The notes under the pieces were generated by a model. It was not told where the DNA came from. It searched no databases and saw nothing but the letters and a program-made list of their open reading frames with translations. Made by a program: the position numbers and the translations under genes. From positions 372,001 to 436,000 of the forward strand of contig NZ_BLPI01000001.1 in assembly GCF_019649015.1 (NCBI RefSeq): a stretch of 64,000 nt of DNA. The letters run 5' to 3'. Below are positions 26,088 to 34,506 of this stretch, piece by piece. The stretch's first letter is position 1, and each line of letters opens with the position of its first letter. The stretch comes from Agarivorans litoreus. Lineage in GTDB: Bacteria; Pseudomonadota; Gammaproteobacteria; Enterobacterales; Celerinatantimonadaceae.

Positions 26088-27713
26088 ATGAAAAAAACAG
26101 TACTGAGCATCTTGTTACTCTCGCTGTCAAGTGCTAGCTTTGCCCAGCAAGGTAGTGGACCGCGATTAGTTGCCTATCGAGATACGTATATCCTACTAGG
26201 AAAATATAACCCTAACCCTCCCAGTTTAAGTGACTACTCCCCAGCTTTAGCGGCTAGGGAAGGTGAAAATGGTAGAGGTGTTGACAATGTTGAGGCTGAG
26301 TTTCAAATAAGCGGTAAGCTTATTGCGGGGGAAAGCCTGTTTAGTAATAGAGATTACTTTAGCATCGCTTACACCCAACAAAGCTTTTGGCAAGTATACA
26401 ATAAACCCTTCTCATCTCCTTTTCGCGATACCAACTATGAGTCAGAACTCATTTATACTTGGCGGCCAGATAAATTTAGTATTGAACAAAATAGCTGGCT
26501 TTTGCGATCGGCAAGCTTTGGCTTTAGCCATCAGGCAAATGGCTCGCATGACGAATGGGATCGCTCATGGAATAGGGTTTATGCGCAATTCGATACTTCA
26601 TACAATGATTGGTTATTTAGGTTTAAGCCTTGGATCCCTGTAGGCCCTGAGGTAAATAACGGTGATGAGCTCACCGATTACTATGGCTATGGTGAACTTA
26701 CTGTTGGATATTTGTTTGGTGACAACCAATGCAACCATCGGATCACCGCTATGGGGCGCAATAATCTTAAATCCAGTAATAAAGGCGCACTAGATGTACG
26801 CTTTAATTACTGCATAACCCCCGCGCTCTCAATTTATGCCAAATACTTTAACGGCTACGGTGAATCGATGCTCGATTACAACATTCACAATCAATCTTTT
26901 GGTTTAGGTGTTGCTTTAAACCGAATAGGCGATAAACGTGAAGTAATGTCGAGCAGCAGCCGATGGGCATTTTCGGGCATGAGTATGTTTAGAGACAGCT
27001 ACATACTTCCCTTCAAATACAACCCTTCACCTGCAATTCCTGATTTAGCTGGCGGAGTTACCGGTGAACAGCCCGGTAACACTGAGGTAGAGTTTCAATT
27101 TAGCTTTCGTCTCACTTTTCCTTTCACTCTATTTACCGACAGCGACAACTTAAGCTTTGCTTACACCCAACAAACCTTTTGGCAACCATATGATCGCTCG
27201 GTAGATTCTATTCGGGAAACTAATTATGAGCCTGAGTTTTTTTACCAATGGAACAGCGAATCAGAGCATAAAGCAAAATGGTCACCGGAGTGGATACGCT
27301 TTGGTTTAGTACATGAATCAAATGGACAAACACAAACTCGCTCTCGTTCTTGGAACCGAGTATATACAGAGTTTAGCTTTGATGCAGACCCAGTAAGCAT
27401 TGCCATTAAGCCATGGTATCGGATACAAGAAGATGAATCTGAAGATGACAATCCAAACATAGAAGACTACTACGGCTACGGAGAGCTAACAGCCAACTGG
27501 AAGATAAACGATCGCCACCATTTAATGTTTTTAGGCCGAAATAACTTTAAAAAAGAAAATAAAGGTGCTTTGGATATACGCTGGTCTTATGGCATGACAC
27601 AAAATCTTGCCCTTTACCTTAAATACTTCAATGGATATGGTGAATCGTTAATTGATTACAACAAACACAACCAAAGCTTAGGTATTGGTATTGGCTTTGC
27701 CATCAACAATTAA
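26088..27713 (+). CDS. Tandem outer-membrane phospholipase A (two OMPLA barrels, first with Ser-to-Ala)
   Basis: 541 aa with a signal peptide (ASFA|QQ). E. coli PldA is about 290 aa; this protein contains two full copies, roughly 22-280 and 293-541. Both have the family blocks SxAYTQQxFWQ, ETNYEPE-type, SWNRVY, KPW, YYGYGEL, GRNN, NKGALD and YFNGYGESxxDYNxHNQS. The OMPLA triad is His-Ser-Asn with spacing 2 and 12. Copy 2 has it intact (His409, Ser411, Asn423). Copy 1 has His148, Ala150 and Asn162, so the nucleophile is lost (codon GCA). OMPLA is active as a calcium-dependent homodimer; here one active and one dead barrel are fused. It should hydrolyse outer-membrane phospholipids. Confidence 0.88.
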   Translation: MKKTVLSILLLSLSSASFAQQGSGPRLVAYRDTYILLGKYNPNPPSLSDYSPALAAREGENGRGVDNVEAEFQISGKLIAGESLFSNRDYFSIAYTQQSFWQVYNKPFSSPFRDTNYESELIYTWRPDKFSIEQNSWLLRSASFGFSHQANGSHDEWDRSWNRVYAQFDTSYNDWLFRFKPWIPVGPEVNNGDELTDYYGYGELTVGYLFGDNQCNHRITAMGRNNLKSSNKGALDVRFNYCITPALSIYAKYFNGYGESMLDYNIHNQSFGLGVALNRIGDKREVMSSSSRWAFSGMSMFRDSYILPFKYNPSPAIPDLAGGVTGEQPGNTEVEFQFSFRLTFPFTLFTDSDNLSFAYTQQTFWQPYDRSVDSIRETNYEPEFFYQWNSESEHKAKWSPEWIRFGLVHESNGQTQTRSRSWNRVYTEFSFDADPVSIAIKPWYRIQEDESEDDNPNIEDYYGYGELTANWKINDRHHLMFLGRNNFKKENKGALDIRWSYGMTQNLALYLKYFNGYGESLIDYNKHNQSLGIGIGFAINN

Positions 27714-27740
27714 CTTAAGGGTTTGCAATAACCGCCCATA

Positions 27741-27772
27741 AAGATGCTCTGTAAAAAGCAGCATCTTTTTTA
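27741..27772 (+). terminator. Terminator of the tandem phospholipase gene
   Basis: AAGATGCT / AGCATCTT, 8-bp stem, loop of 11, then a T-run. Confidence 0.85.
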
Positions 27773-28312
27773 TAATTTAACCTCGCGAACATGTCACTTA
27801 CTGGTGAAGCCTAGTCGTTCGGTTGTTTATCAAGTATAAAACTAAACGGCTAATCCACCCATCTTCGCTGTTAACACAACTATACGTGTCATCTGTGTTA
27901 ATAAGCGCTTTACATCAACAGCCATCCAGTAAATCGTAATGAACTCTGGCCCCGTCGGTGTTTGCTTAGATTGCGAGTAAACGCACCATCAAAACCTAAC
28001 TATTACGTTTGATATTTATCTTTACTTTGCCACATTGTCTGGCTGCTAAAAAACTGTTTTTGCCATTGTAGATAGCAAGTTAGTAAAGGATATCAGCCAC
28101 GCCTAAATATTTAAGTATCCCTGCATCATTGGGTTTGTTAGCTTCAACAATGTCTGATAAATGAATTCTAGATATCGAGCCAACTAGCTGAACAAGCAAA
28201 ATAGACGTCTTTGCTGATGAGATAACAGGTTAAAATTTCAAGATTCACAACCTTATAAAACAAGATACCACTGATGTTTTGGGCTAGGTAACATTAAGTC
28301 CTGAGCTCAAAT
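27773..28312. other. Intergenic region with no recognised feature
   Basis: About 540 bases between two gene ends. I see one imperfectly spaced inverted repeat TTAACACA / TGTGTTAA near 27872-27902 but no ORF, operator box or RNA family. It may be a decayed gene. Confidence 0.4.
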
Positions 28313-28873
28313 TTAGTTAGCACTATCTTTAGTTTCACTGGCAGAGTTTAGCTCCGCGGTGAGAATACGCGCAGGGTTCCCCACAACAACAGAATTTTCT
28401 GGAACACTTTTTACCACAACCGCCCCTGCGCCAACCGTGACATTATTGGCAATACGAATATCTCCCAGAACAACGGCTCCAGCAGAAAGCCTCACTTTGT
28501 CGCCGATTTTAGGTACGCCAACATCGCTACTTGCTCCACCTTTCGCGCCAACGGTTACACCATGATAAATAGTCAAATCTTCACCATATTGTGCTTTTTT
28601 GTTCAAAACAATATTACCGAAATGAGGCAAGAATAAGCCTTTACCAATTTTGGTAGCACGAGGAATTTGTACACCAGAGACTATGCGAATAACTTTATAT
28701 AAAGGGATGGCCAATAGCCGAATAAAGCGACTTCCATGAGTAGTTAAGCGATAAAACATAACGACAATAAAAGTACTTCTAAACAATAGCCACAGCCAAC
28801 GCTTAACCAAAGAATAGTGTTCAAGCTCATGTTCTATTACATAAACAGCATAATCTCGTTTTAACTCTTCCAT
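28313..28873 (-). CDS. Hexapeptide-repeat acetyltransferase (serine acetyltransferase-like)
   Basis: About 186 aa from ATG 28873; an ATG four codons earlier is possible but lacks a ribosome binding site. The N-terminal half is helical with a hydrophobic stretch (LFRSTFIVVMFYRLTTHGSRFIRLLAIPLY). The C-terminal half has left-handed beta-helix repeats: IPRATKIGKGLFLPHFGNIVLN, LTIYHGVTVGAK, PKIGDKVRLSAGAVVLGDIRIANNVTVGAGAVVVKSVPENSVVVGNPA. This is the CysE/colanic-acid acetyltransferase form. Isolated position and truncated CysE N-terminus favour a surface-polysaccharide O-acetyltransferase over cysteine synthesis. Confidence 0.8.
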   Translation of the reverse strand: MEELKRDYAVYVIEHELEHYSLVKRWLWLLFRSTFIVVMFYRLTTHGSRFIRLLAIPLYKVIRIVSGVQIPRATKIGKGLFLPHFGNIVLNKKAQYGEDLTIYHGVTVGAKGGASSDVGVPKIGDKVRLSAGAVVLGDIRIANNVTVGAGAVVVKSVPENSVVVGNPARILTAELNSASETKDSAN

Positions 28874-28974
28874 GCATAAGTCCATTTAATAATTGGTGAA
28901 AGTTGCGAGCCCAGCCCAAAGCATAATATACAGCAGTTAATGATGATAATCTGAGTTTCTTCCGCTGCAAATGA

Positions 28975-29003
28975 AAATGCCGACAAACATATTGTCGGCA
29001 TTT
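28975..29003 (-). terminator. Terminator of the GntR gene
   Basis: AAATGCCGACAA ACATA TTGTCGGCATTT, a perfect 12-bp stem 24 bases beyond the gntR stop. Confidence 0.85.
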
Positions 29004-29026
29004 GGCAACTAGTGAAAAATAAGAGT

Positions 29027-29749
29027 TTAAGCAGCGTTATCGGAAGGCAAACGGTGATTACTATTGTTTAATAATGCTAAGTTAGCTTCACGCGCTTTAT
29101 CTGCATTGCCAGCCATAATCGCATCGTAAATAGCTTTATGCTCTTCAATACAGGTGCCACCTTCTTTGGATGAGTGATCAATAAAGCCGATAAACATGGT
29201 GCGTAGTACGTTAGCAAACGGAATGTAGAAGCTGTTTCCTGTTGATAAAAATACCAAACGATGAAACTCCATATCGACATCTGTCCAAGAAGTAACCTGA
29301 TCTACGCCTGTAGCAACATCAAACATTTGTTGAAAAACTGCAGACAAGCCCATACGCTGTTCGGCTGTTGCATTTCTTGCAGCTAATGCAGCCGCTTCAG
29401 GCTCAATCGCTCGACGTAAAGCTAAAAACTCTTGATAAGATTGCTCAGTGTTTTCTAGGCCCATCATCCAGTCCAACAACTGCGAATCAAGAAAATTCCA
29501 GTATTCGCGGTCACGAACACGCGTACCAATTTTTGGCCGAGACTCCAGTAAACCTTTGGAGTTAAGTAACTTAATCGCTTCACGCAATGCGGTACGGCTT
29601 ACTCCAAATTGTTCACACAAGTCTAGCTCGCCAGGAATGATGCTACCTTGCGGTAAGTGACCTGACAGTATCCCACGAGCAATCTCTCTGGCTACTTGCA
29701 AATGAAGGCTACGAGAAGCTCCCTCAATTTGCATAAATTCGTTAGACAT
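29027..29749 (-). CDS. GntR family regulator, FadR/FCD subfamily
   Basis: 240 aa. N-terminal winged helix-turn-helix (about 12-80; GSIIPGELDLCEQFGVSRTALREAIKLLNSKGLLESRPKIGTRV), then an all-helical FCD ligand domain with D-x-x-F-H (DMEFHRLVF) and E-E-H, the usual metal-ligand residues. FCD regulators bind organic acids such as sugar acids. Encoded inside the alginate locus, it is the obvious candidate to bind the TTGTAATACAA boxes, probably as a repressor released by KDG or a similar intermediate. Its own upstream region carries two box-like sites. The effector is inferred. Confidence 0.9.
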   Translation of the reverse strand: MSNEFMQIEGASRSLHLQVAREIARGILSGHLPQGSIIPGELDLCEQFGVSRTALREAIKLLNSKGLLESRPKIGTRVRDREYWNFLDSQLLDWMMGLENTEQSYQEFLALRRAIEPEAAALAARNATAEQRMGLSAVFQQMFDVATGVDQVTSWTDVDMEFHRLVFLSTGNSFYIPFANVLRTMFIGFIDHSSKEGGTCIEEHKAIYDAIMAGNADKAREANLALLNNSNHRLPSDNAA

Positions 29750-29834
29750 ATAAAACCTTAATCAAATATTGTGTTAGGAATAACCAATCGTCATTGATGA
29801 AATTTGCCATTACTAACACAACGCATTCTACATT

Positions 29835-29845
29835 TAGTATGACTA
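29835..29845. promoter_or_regulatory. Possible autoregulatory GntR operator
   Basis: TAGTATGACTA satisfies TNGTNNNACNA and extends to the perfect repeat TTAGT / ACTAA. It lies 86 bases upstream of the gntR start. The core differs from the TTGTAATACAA boxes, so it may bind more weakly or bind another regulator. Confidence 0.4.
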
Positions 29846-29911
29846 ATACTACCTTATTTGTACAAACCCAGATACAAAAAAAGCAGCCAAATGTAAGCTT
29901 GATCGCTTTAT

Positions 29912-29922
29912 TTGTAACACTT
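29912..29922. promoter_or_regulatory. Weak GntR-type box upstream of gntR
   Basis: TTGTAACACTT, 10 of 11 matches to TNGTNNNACNA, about 163 bases upstream of the gntR start. Its right half is degenerate. Confidence 0.3.
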
Positions 29923-29962
29923 AAACACTGCCGCCCCATTTAGAATGCCCCAAAGTAAAAAA

Positions 29963-29982
29963 CCACACCTTAGTAGGTGTGG
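29963..29982 (-). terminator. Terminator of the SDR gene
   Basis: CCACACCT TAGT AGGTGTGG, 8-bp perfect stem. On the minus strand it is followed by TTTTTT, 35 bases beyond the SDR stop. Confidence 0.88.
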
Positions 29983-30016
29983 CTTTAAACCAATAACTTA
30001 TCTACTGCTGTAAAGC

Positions 30017-30772
30017 TTAAATCCCTAGTGCTTGGCCCCCGCCAATCTGCACTGTTTCGGCGGTGATAAAGGAAGCATCTTTGCTAACCAAAAACGAAAT
30101 GGTAGAAGCTACCTCTTCAGGCTTACCTAAACGTCCAAGCATGATGCTATCTTTCCAGGAAGCAAATACCTCTGGCTTAGTCTCTTTAATTTGTGCATGA
30201 AACGGCGTATCAATAGTACCTGGAGAAACCGCGTTAACTCTAATGCCAGCTGGTGCTAGTTCTTTGGCTAAAGCGCGGGTTAAGGTATGAACCGCCCCCT
30301 TAGAAACGCCATATATGCCAGCACCAGGACCACCAGCATTCCAACCAGCATTTGAAGTAAAGTTAATAATTGACGCATTTTCTGCCTTCTTCAAAAATGG
30401 TATCGCTGCGCGTGATACAAAAAATGCGCTATCTAGATTGAGAGCCATAACAAAACGATAAAACTCAGTGGTCATCTCTTCCATTGAGCTACGCCCCCCT
30501 AAGCCACCGGCATTGTTTACCAGCACGTCAATCTTGCCAAATTTCTCGCCAATCATGTTTACGTTATTTGCAACAGCGACTTCATCGGTCACATCAAAGC
30601 TATAGTACTCAGCTTCAATTCCTAACTCTTGCAACTGAGCAATTCGCTCTGCCCCTGCCTCATCTTCGATACCGTTTAGTACAACCGTATAGCCGTCTTC
30701 ACCTAAACGTTTTGCAACTTGAAAACCAATCCCACCGGTTGCACCGGTAATTAAAGCAACTTTATTAGACAT
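30017..30772 (-). CDS. Short-chain dehydrogenase, probable DEH reductase
   Basis: 251 aa from the ATG with GAGAG 7 bases upstream; a farther ATG adds 10 residues without a site. Classical SDR: TGATGGIG cofactor loop (9-16), NNAGG, and the Ser140-Tyr154-Lys158 catalytic set (FTSNAG, YGVSK). In alginate loci an SDR reduces 4-deoxy-L-erythro-5-hexoseulose uronate (DEH) to KDG with NAD(P)H. No other DEH reductase is present here and the gene has two operator boxes, so this is its likely role; the exact substrate is not readable from sequence. Confidence 0.85.
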   Translation of the reverse strand: MSNKVALITGATGGIGFQVAKRLGEDGYTVVLNGIEDEAGAERIAQLQELGIEAEYYSFDVTDEVAVANNVNMIGEKFGKIDVLVNNAGGLGGRSSMEEMTTEFYRFVMALNLDSAFFVSRAAIPFLKKAENASIINFTSNAGWNAGGPGAGIYGVSKGAVHTLTRALAKELAPAGIRVNAVSPGTIDTPFHAQIKETKPEVFASWKDSIMLGRLGKPEEVASTISFLVSKDASFITAETVQIGGGQALGI

Positions 30773-30821
30773 ATCTACACTCTCAGTTAATTGTTGAGTC
30801 ATCTCAGAGAATCACGTTATT

Positions 30822-30832
30822 TGGTAATACAA
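30822..30832. promoter_or_regulatory. Candidate GntR-type operator 1 of the SDR gene
   Basis: TGGTAATACAA matches the consensus fully and lies 50 bases upstream of the SDR start. Confidence 0.7.
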
Positions 30833-30852
30833 ATAGATTATATTTAAATTAT

Positions 30853-30863
30853 TTGTAATACAA
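30853..30863. promoter_or_regulatory. Candidate GntR-type operator 2 of the SDR gene
   Basis: TTGTAATACAA, perfect match, 31 bases from operator 1 (three helical turns). It falls between the kdgM-like stop and the SDR promoter. Confidence 0.75.
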
Positions 30864-30879
30864 ATACAGAGATCACACT

Positions 30880-31560
30880 TTAGAAGTTGTAGCGTAACCC
30901 TATTCGACTTCTTAGCTCTCGTTGACTCGATTGGTCTGACACAGAAACATCGCCAAACTCCAGCCATGGCGTCCAGCTGCCCATGCTGTGCTGAATGGTA
31001 AAGTTGTTTTCATAATTAGTTCGATCATTGTTATAAAGAAGATAACCAGAGTTATCCGAATAATAGTAATTACCTTCTAAACCAAAGCTCCACTGCTTAT
31101 ACTTATACCCAATATTGGCAGTATAGCGATGACGAAACTTTTTTACGTCCTCTCCTGGTTTAACATCAAGTCGGTATCGACCACTCAACGATAAACCCTT
31201 CACCTTCTCGGGTGTATAGGTTAATCGCAACTGAGGCTTATAGGTGGTTCCTGATTGACCAAACTCTATAGGCATGCCAGGAATAAGCGCCCACTGATTG
31301 TTAATTTTATAGCGGTAGCCAAGGTCGATTTCAGATCCGTTTGATTGTAAGTCTTCCATGAACTTGCCCTCCTCTCCTTTAAATTTAAGCTCTAAAGCCA
31401 TAGAGAAATTATTGTCAAAGGTGTGGGCCATCTTTACTCGGCTAGCATGCTGCTTGGTATCACTTTTGTACTCATGGCGAAAATCAACTGAAGTCGCGAG
31501 AACGTTCGCACTCAGTAAATAACCACCGCTTAGTAACACTGCTAGACTGTATGATTTCAT
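30880..31560 (-). CDS. KdgM family outer-membrane porin, second copy
   Basis: 226 aa with a signal peptide (NVLA|TS). Same architecture as the porin at 3226-3981: opens with VDFRHEYKSDTKQHASRVKMA, has YKPQLRLTYT in the middle and ends LRSRIGLRYNF with C-terminal Phe. It is shorter and clearly diverged, so the two may differ in oligomer size. An operator box lies 30 bases upstream, tying it to alginate induction. Confidence 0.85.
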   Translation of the reverse strand: MKSYSLAVLLSGGYLLSANVLATSVDFRHEYKSDTKQHASRVKMAHTFDNNFSMALELKFKGEEGKFMEDLQSNGSEIDLGYRYKINNQWALIPGMPIEFGQSGTTYKPQLRLTYTPEKVKGLSLSGRYRLDVKPGEDVKKFRHRYTANIGYKYKQWSFGLEGNYYYSDNSGYLLYNNDRTNYENNFTIQHSMGSWTPWLEFGDVSVSDQSSQRELRSRIGLRYNF

Positions 31561-31589
31561 GTTTATAACTCTATATTTAACACAACAAA

Positions 31590-31600
31590 TTGTATTACAA
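31590..31600. promoter_or_regulatory. Candidate GntR-type operator of the second KdgM gene
   Basis: TTGTATTACAA, a perfect 11-base match, 30 bases upstream of the start codon. Confidence 0.75.
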
Positions 31601-32028
31601 TATCATTTAAATGCATTTTGTAGACTAAACAGTTCAAAATGTGATCGCCAACGTCGCTGTTTAAACAAAACGTCTAAGGGATCACTTTTTTTAGGTCAAT
31701 TAGTTCAATAATTGGAGAAATCGCGAGATATTTAGTGAGAAATTTTTAACTGGTCGACACACCTAACTGATGATGTAACGTAATTGCTTTACGAAGTGCT
31801 AGAGTATCTTGAGGGTATGTAAACCTTCGAAGACGAAACATCCTCTTTCAGAGCAGCGCTTACAGAAAAGAAAAATGCACCTTATAAGGTGCATTTTAGA
31901 ACAGCTATTGTTAGCGATTTACAGATTCACGACTATTGCATTACAACTAGCTTGCTGGTCGGCGATGTTTCCAATTGTATCTAGTTGAGCAATAGTAAGT
32001 GCTTGTGAAAGCCCGAAATAGAACTGTT
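31601..32028. other. Intergenic region between second kdgM and LamG lipoprotein genes
   Basis: About 430 bases upstream of kdgM (minus strand) and downstream of the LamG gene. It contains the palindromic hairpin at 31872-31897. No ORF; the 130 bases between the two hairpins could be a small transcript, but no promoter was recognised. Confidence 0.4.
31872..31897. terminator. Perfect palindromic hairpin, second terminator candidate
   Basis: AAAATGCACCTTA / TAAGGTGCATTTT is a perfect 26-base palindrome with terminal A- and T-runs, so it can terminate in both directions. Confidence 0.65.
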
Positions 32029-32064
32029 AATAAACCCTCACATACCAAATGGTGAGGGTTTATT
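32029..32064 (-). terminator. Terminator of the LamG lipoprotein gene
   Basis: AATAAACCCTCAC / GTGAGGGTTTATT, 13-bp perfect stem, loop of 10, directly after the stop codon. Confidence 0.85.
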
Positions 32065-32077
32065 GATTGGGCAGCAA

Positions 32078-33922
32078 CTAGTTAGCAGTAAAGCCAAATG
32101 CTTCTGCGCGTGCTGCTACTTCTTCAGCGCTTAAACTGGATAACCAGAAGGCTGCATTATCAATTGCACCATCAAGATTTTTCTGTGAGCTGTTAGAACC
32201 ACCACCAATGTATACTTTGTCACCTTCTTTAGTATTGGCGATGTAATCAGTAATTTCTGCTGTACCTTCTAGCTTACCGTTTATATAGATGTTAGCAGTA
32301 GAGTTATTATATGTGGCAACTAGGTGCATCCAAGTATCATCATTTAAGGCAGTTGTCGCTTTAACCGATGTTGAGCCCGTACCATTGTAAATACGCAACT
32401 CAGGAATTAACGTGCTCTTATTTACAACTACTTTCCAACCCTTATTACTATCAGTGTTTTCAAGGAGTTGTAAATCTTGGCCTTGGTCAGCGTTGAAGCT
32501 AGCGCTGTTAGACTTAAAGACAATCTCCATCGAAATCACACCATCAATAGCAGCAAGCGGATCGCTTGCGCTATCCATTACTGTATAATGATAACCATAT
32601 AAACCAGAGGCAGAAGTTTGCTCAATCGATACTGCGCCATTAGCATCAACGGCACCGTTAACAACTGCTCTAGGGTTATCATCAGCTTTGCTCATTTGCA
32701 GCTCTTTATTACCTTCAGAAGCCCCAGCATCAACACTCGAGAAGTCCCAAGCAAAGTCTGCCGTTGGTGAAGATGGTAGTTCTGACTCACCAAAACCATA
32801 AGCTTTCGCTCGCTCAGCAACTTGCTCTGCCGTTAACGTTTCTAACCAAAACGCTGTATTATCAATTGCACCAGCTAGGTTCTTCTGTGAACTGTTAGAA
32901 CCACCGCCAATATAAACTTTGTCGCCCTCTTTAGTATTAGCAACATAATCAGTAATCTCAGCAGTACCCTCTAGTTCGCCGTTTACATAGATGTTAGCTG
33001 TTGTATTGTCGTAAGTGGCCACAACATGCATCCAGGTATCATCTGTTAAGGCAGTTGTCGCTTTCACAGCTGTAGAACCTTCTCCGTTATAAATACGCAG
33101 CTCAGGAATAAGGGTCCCTTTGTTTACAATAAGTTTCCAACCTTTGTTACTATCAGTATTTTCTAGTAACTGCAGGTCCTGACCAAGGTCAGCGTTAAAG
33201 CTGGCACTATCGGCCTTAAAAGTAAATTCCATTGAAATTACACCATCAATAGCAGCAAGAGGGTCAGTGGTGCTATCCATGGTAGTGTAGTGATAACCGT
33301 AAGACCCAGACTCAGTAGACTGAGAAATCGATACCGCTGCGGTTGAATCTACGGCACCATCAACAACCGCTCTAGGGTTGGCATCGGCCTTGCTCATTTG
33401 CAACACTTTATCGCCCTGTGCAGCATCAGCATCAATAGTTGCAAAGTCCCACTCGTAATTAGCAGTTGGAACCTCTACACCTGGTGTGGGTTCTTTTTCA
33501 GCCTCTGCAATTGCCGCAAGAATGGCTTCATCGGTTACTTCAGTGCCGGCGTCATTGTAATCAACGCCATCTAATGTATAGGTAATAGTTAACTCACCCG
33601 CACCATCAACCACATAAGTTCCATCTACATCACCATAAACAATCGTGGTTTCTGAAACCGTGTAAGCTTGAGTTGTATAGGTGTATAAGTCATTTATTTC
33701 GTCATAGCTGTAAATCGTCAATACATCGTCAACAAACTTGTAGATTTGGGCATATTCGGTAGATGACGTGGTAATATTTGCGGTTTCGCTAGTGATGTTC
33801 CAATCTGTATTTTCAATGGCGTAAGTAGGCTCTGGTGGCGGAACATATACTTCTGGCGCATCAAAACAACCAAACATCAATGTTGTACTCATAGGGATTA
33901 GCAGCAGCTTAGATGGTTTCAT
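32078..33922 (-). CDS. Lipoprotein with two tandem LamG-like domains
   Basis: 614 aa. Signal peptide with a lipobox-like LMFGC, lipid on Cys19. Residues 20-150 are an acidic Thr/Tyr-rich stretch. Then come two repeats of about 225 residues (154-377 and 387-614) with the concanavalin/LamG pattern (VISMEFTFKADSASFNADLGQDLQLLE, WMHVVATYDNTTANIYVNGELEG, KVYIGGGSNSSQKNLAGAIDNTAFW). The repeats are nearly identical over long stretches, indicating recent internal duplication. No catalytic residues are recognisable; a surface sugar-binding role is inferred. GntR-type boxes upstream place it in the alginate regulon. Confidence 0.8.
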   Translation of the reverse strand: MKPSKLLLIPMSTTLMFGCFDAPEVYVPPPEPTYAIENTDWNITSETANITTSSTEYAQIYKFVDDVLTIYSYDEINDLYTYTTQAYTVSETTIVYGDVDGTYVVDGAGELTITYTLDGVDYNDAGTEVTDEAILAAIAEAEKEPTPGVEVPTANYEWDFATIDADAAQGDKVLQMSKADANPRAVVDGAVDSTAAVSISQSTESGSYGYHYTTMDSTTDPLAAIDGVISMEFTFKADSASFNADLGQDLQLLENTDSNKGWKLIVNKGTLIPELRIYNGEGSTAVKATTALTDDTWMHVVATYDNTTANIYVNGELEGTAEITDYVANTKEGDKVYIGGGSNSSQKNLAGAIDNTAFWLETLTAEQVAERAKAYGFGESELPSSPTADFAWDFSSVDAGASEGNKELQMSKADDNPRAVVNGAVDANGAVSIEQTSASGLYGYHYTVMDSASDPLAAIDGVISMEIVFKSNSASFNADQGQDLQLLENTDSNKGWKVVVNKSTLIPELRIYNGTGSTSVKATTALNDDTWMHLVATYNNSTANIYINGKLEGTAEITDYIANTKEGDKVYIGGGSNSSQKNLDGAIDNAAFWLSSLSAEEVAARAEAFGFTAN

Positions 33923-33953
33923 TTAAACCTCCTTGTAGGTATAAATAATATTA

Positions 33954-33964
33954 TTGTAATAGTT
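33954..33964. promoter_or_regulatory. Weak GntR-type box near the LamG gene start
   Basis: TTGTAATAGTT, 9 of 11 matches, 32 bases upstream of the LamG start. The left half is ideal and the right half is degenerate. Confidence 0.35.
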
Positions 33965-34131
33965 AAAGTACTAATGTTGCTGAAAGCCATCCGCGGTTAA
34001 ACAGTCCAAACCAATTTAACGCAACACAACCAGATGACTTTCCTTTCCAGACTATTCGCTCTCTATATGACTAGCTGGCGACAAGGTTCCATTTAAACCT
34101 GCAATTATCGGTAAAAATGATCATATTGTAT

Positions 34132-34142
34132 TAGTAATACAA
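34132..34142. promoter_or_regulatory. Candidate GntR-type operator upstream of the LamG gene
   Basis: TAGTAATACAA matches the consensus fully and is part of the larger palindrome TTGTATTA G TAATACAA (34126-34142). It lies 210 bases upstream of the LamG start. Confidence 0.6.
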
Positions 34143-34495
34143 AACTATAATGTGGCAAAAGATTGTGATTGTAAAGTGACCGACTTCGCACTATTTGCGA
34201 TTAATCTTTTTGGCTTCACAAGTCGTGGAATGCAGATAAAAGCAGATTGAGCGATGAAAATATTGATATTGCGAGGAACGAACTTATCGGCAAACTATCA
34301 AAGTAAAATAACTGTTTAATAACTTATTAAGTAATGACCTTGAACACCACAACACCAGCAACTAGGTTTTCCAATTGCACCAAATATAAGTGAACACAAG
34401 CTAAAACCAATAGGCTTTTTAACCGGCTAACCGCGCCTAGTTTTGTATCGCTAGTCGAGAGAAAAACTCTGCTTAGTTTCACTCCAAACAGAGAT

Positions 34496-34506
34496 TGGTA
34501 ATACAA
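34496..34506. promoter_or_regulatory. Candidate GntR-type operator before the small ORF
   Basis: TGGTAATACAA, identical to the SDR operator at 30822. The nearest downstream start on the plus strand is the 28-codon ORF at 34852. Confidence 0.6.

Noticed and set aside
31923..31948. TGCATTACAA in the kdgM upstream region as a further operator
   Set aside because: Lacks the GT of the left half-site, so it fails the consensus at a key position.
34254..34320. Short ORF beginning MKILILRGTNLS, similar to the first residues of SbcC
   Set aside because: Only about 20 codons, no further similarity, stop soon after; too little to call a gene fragment.
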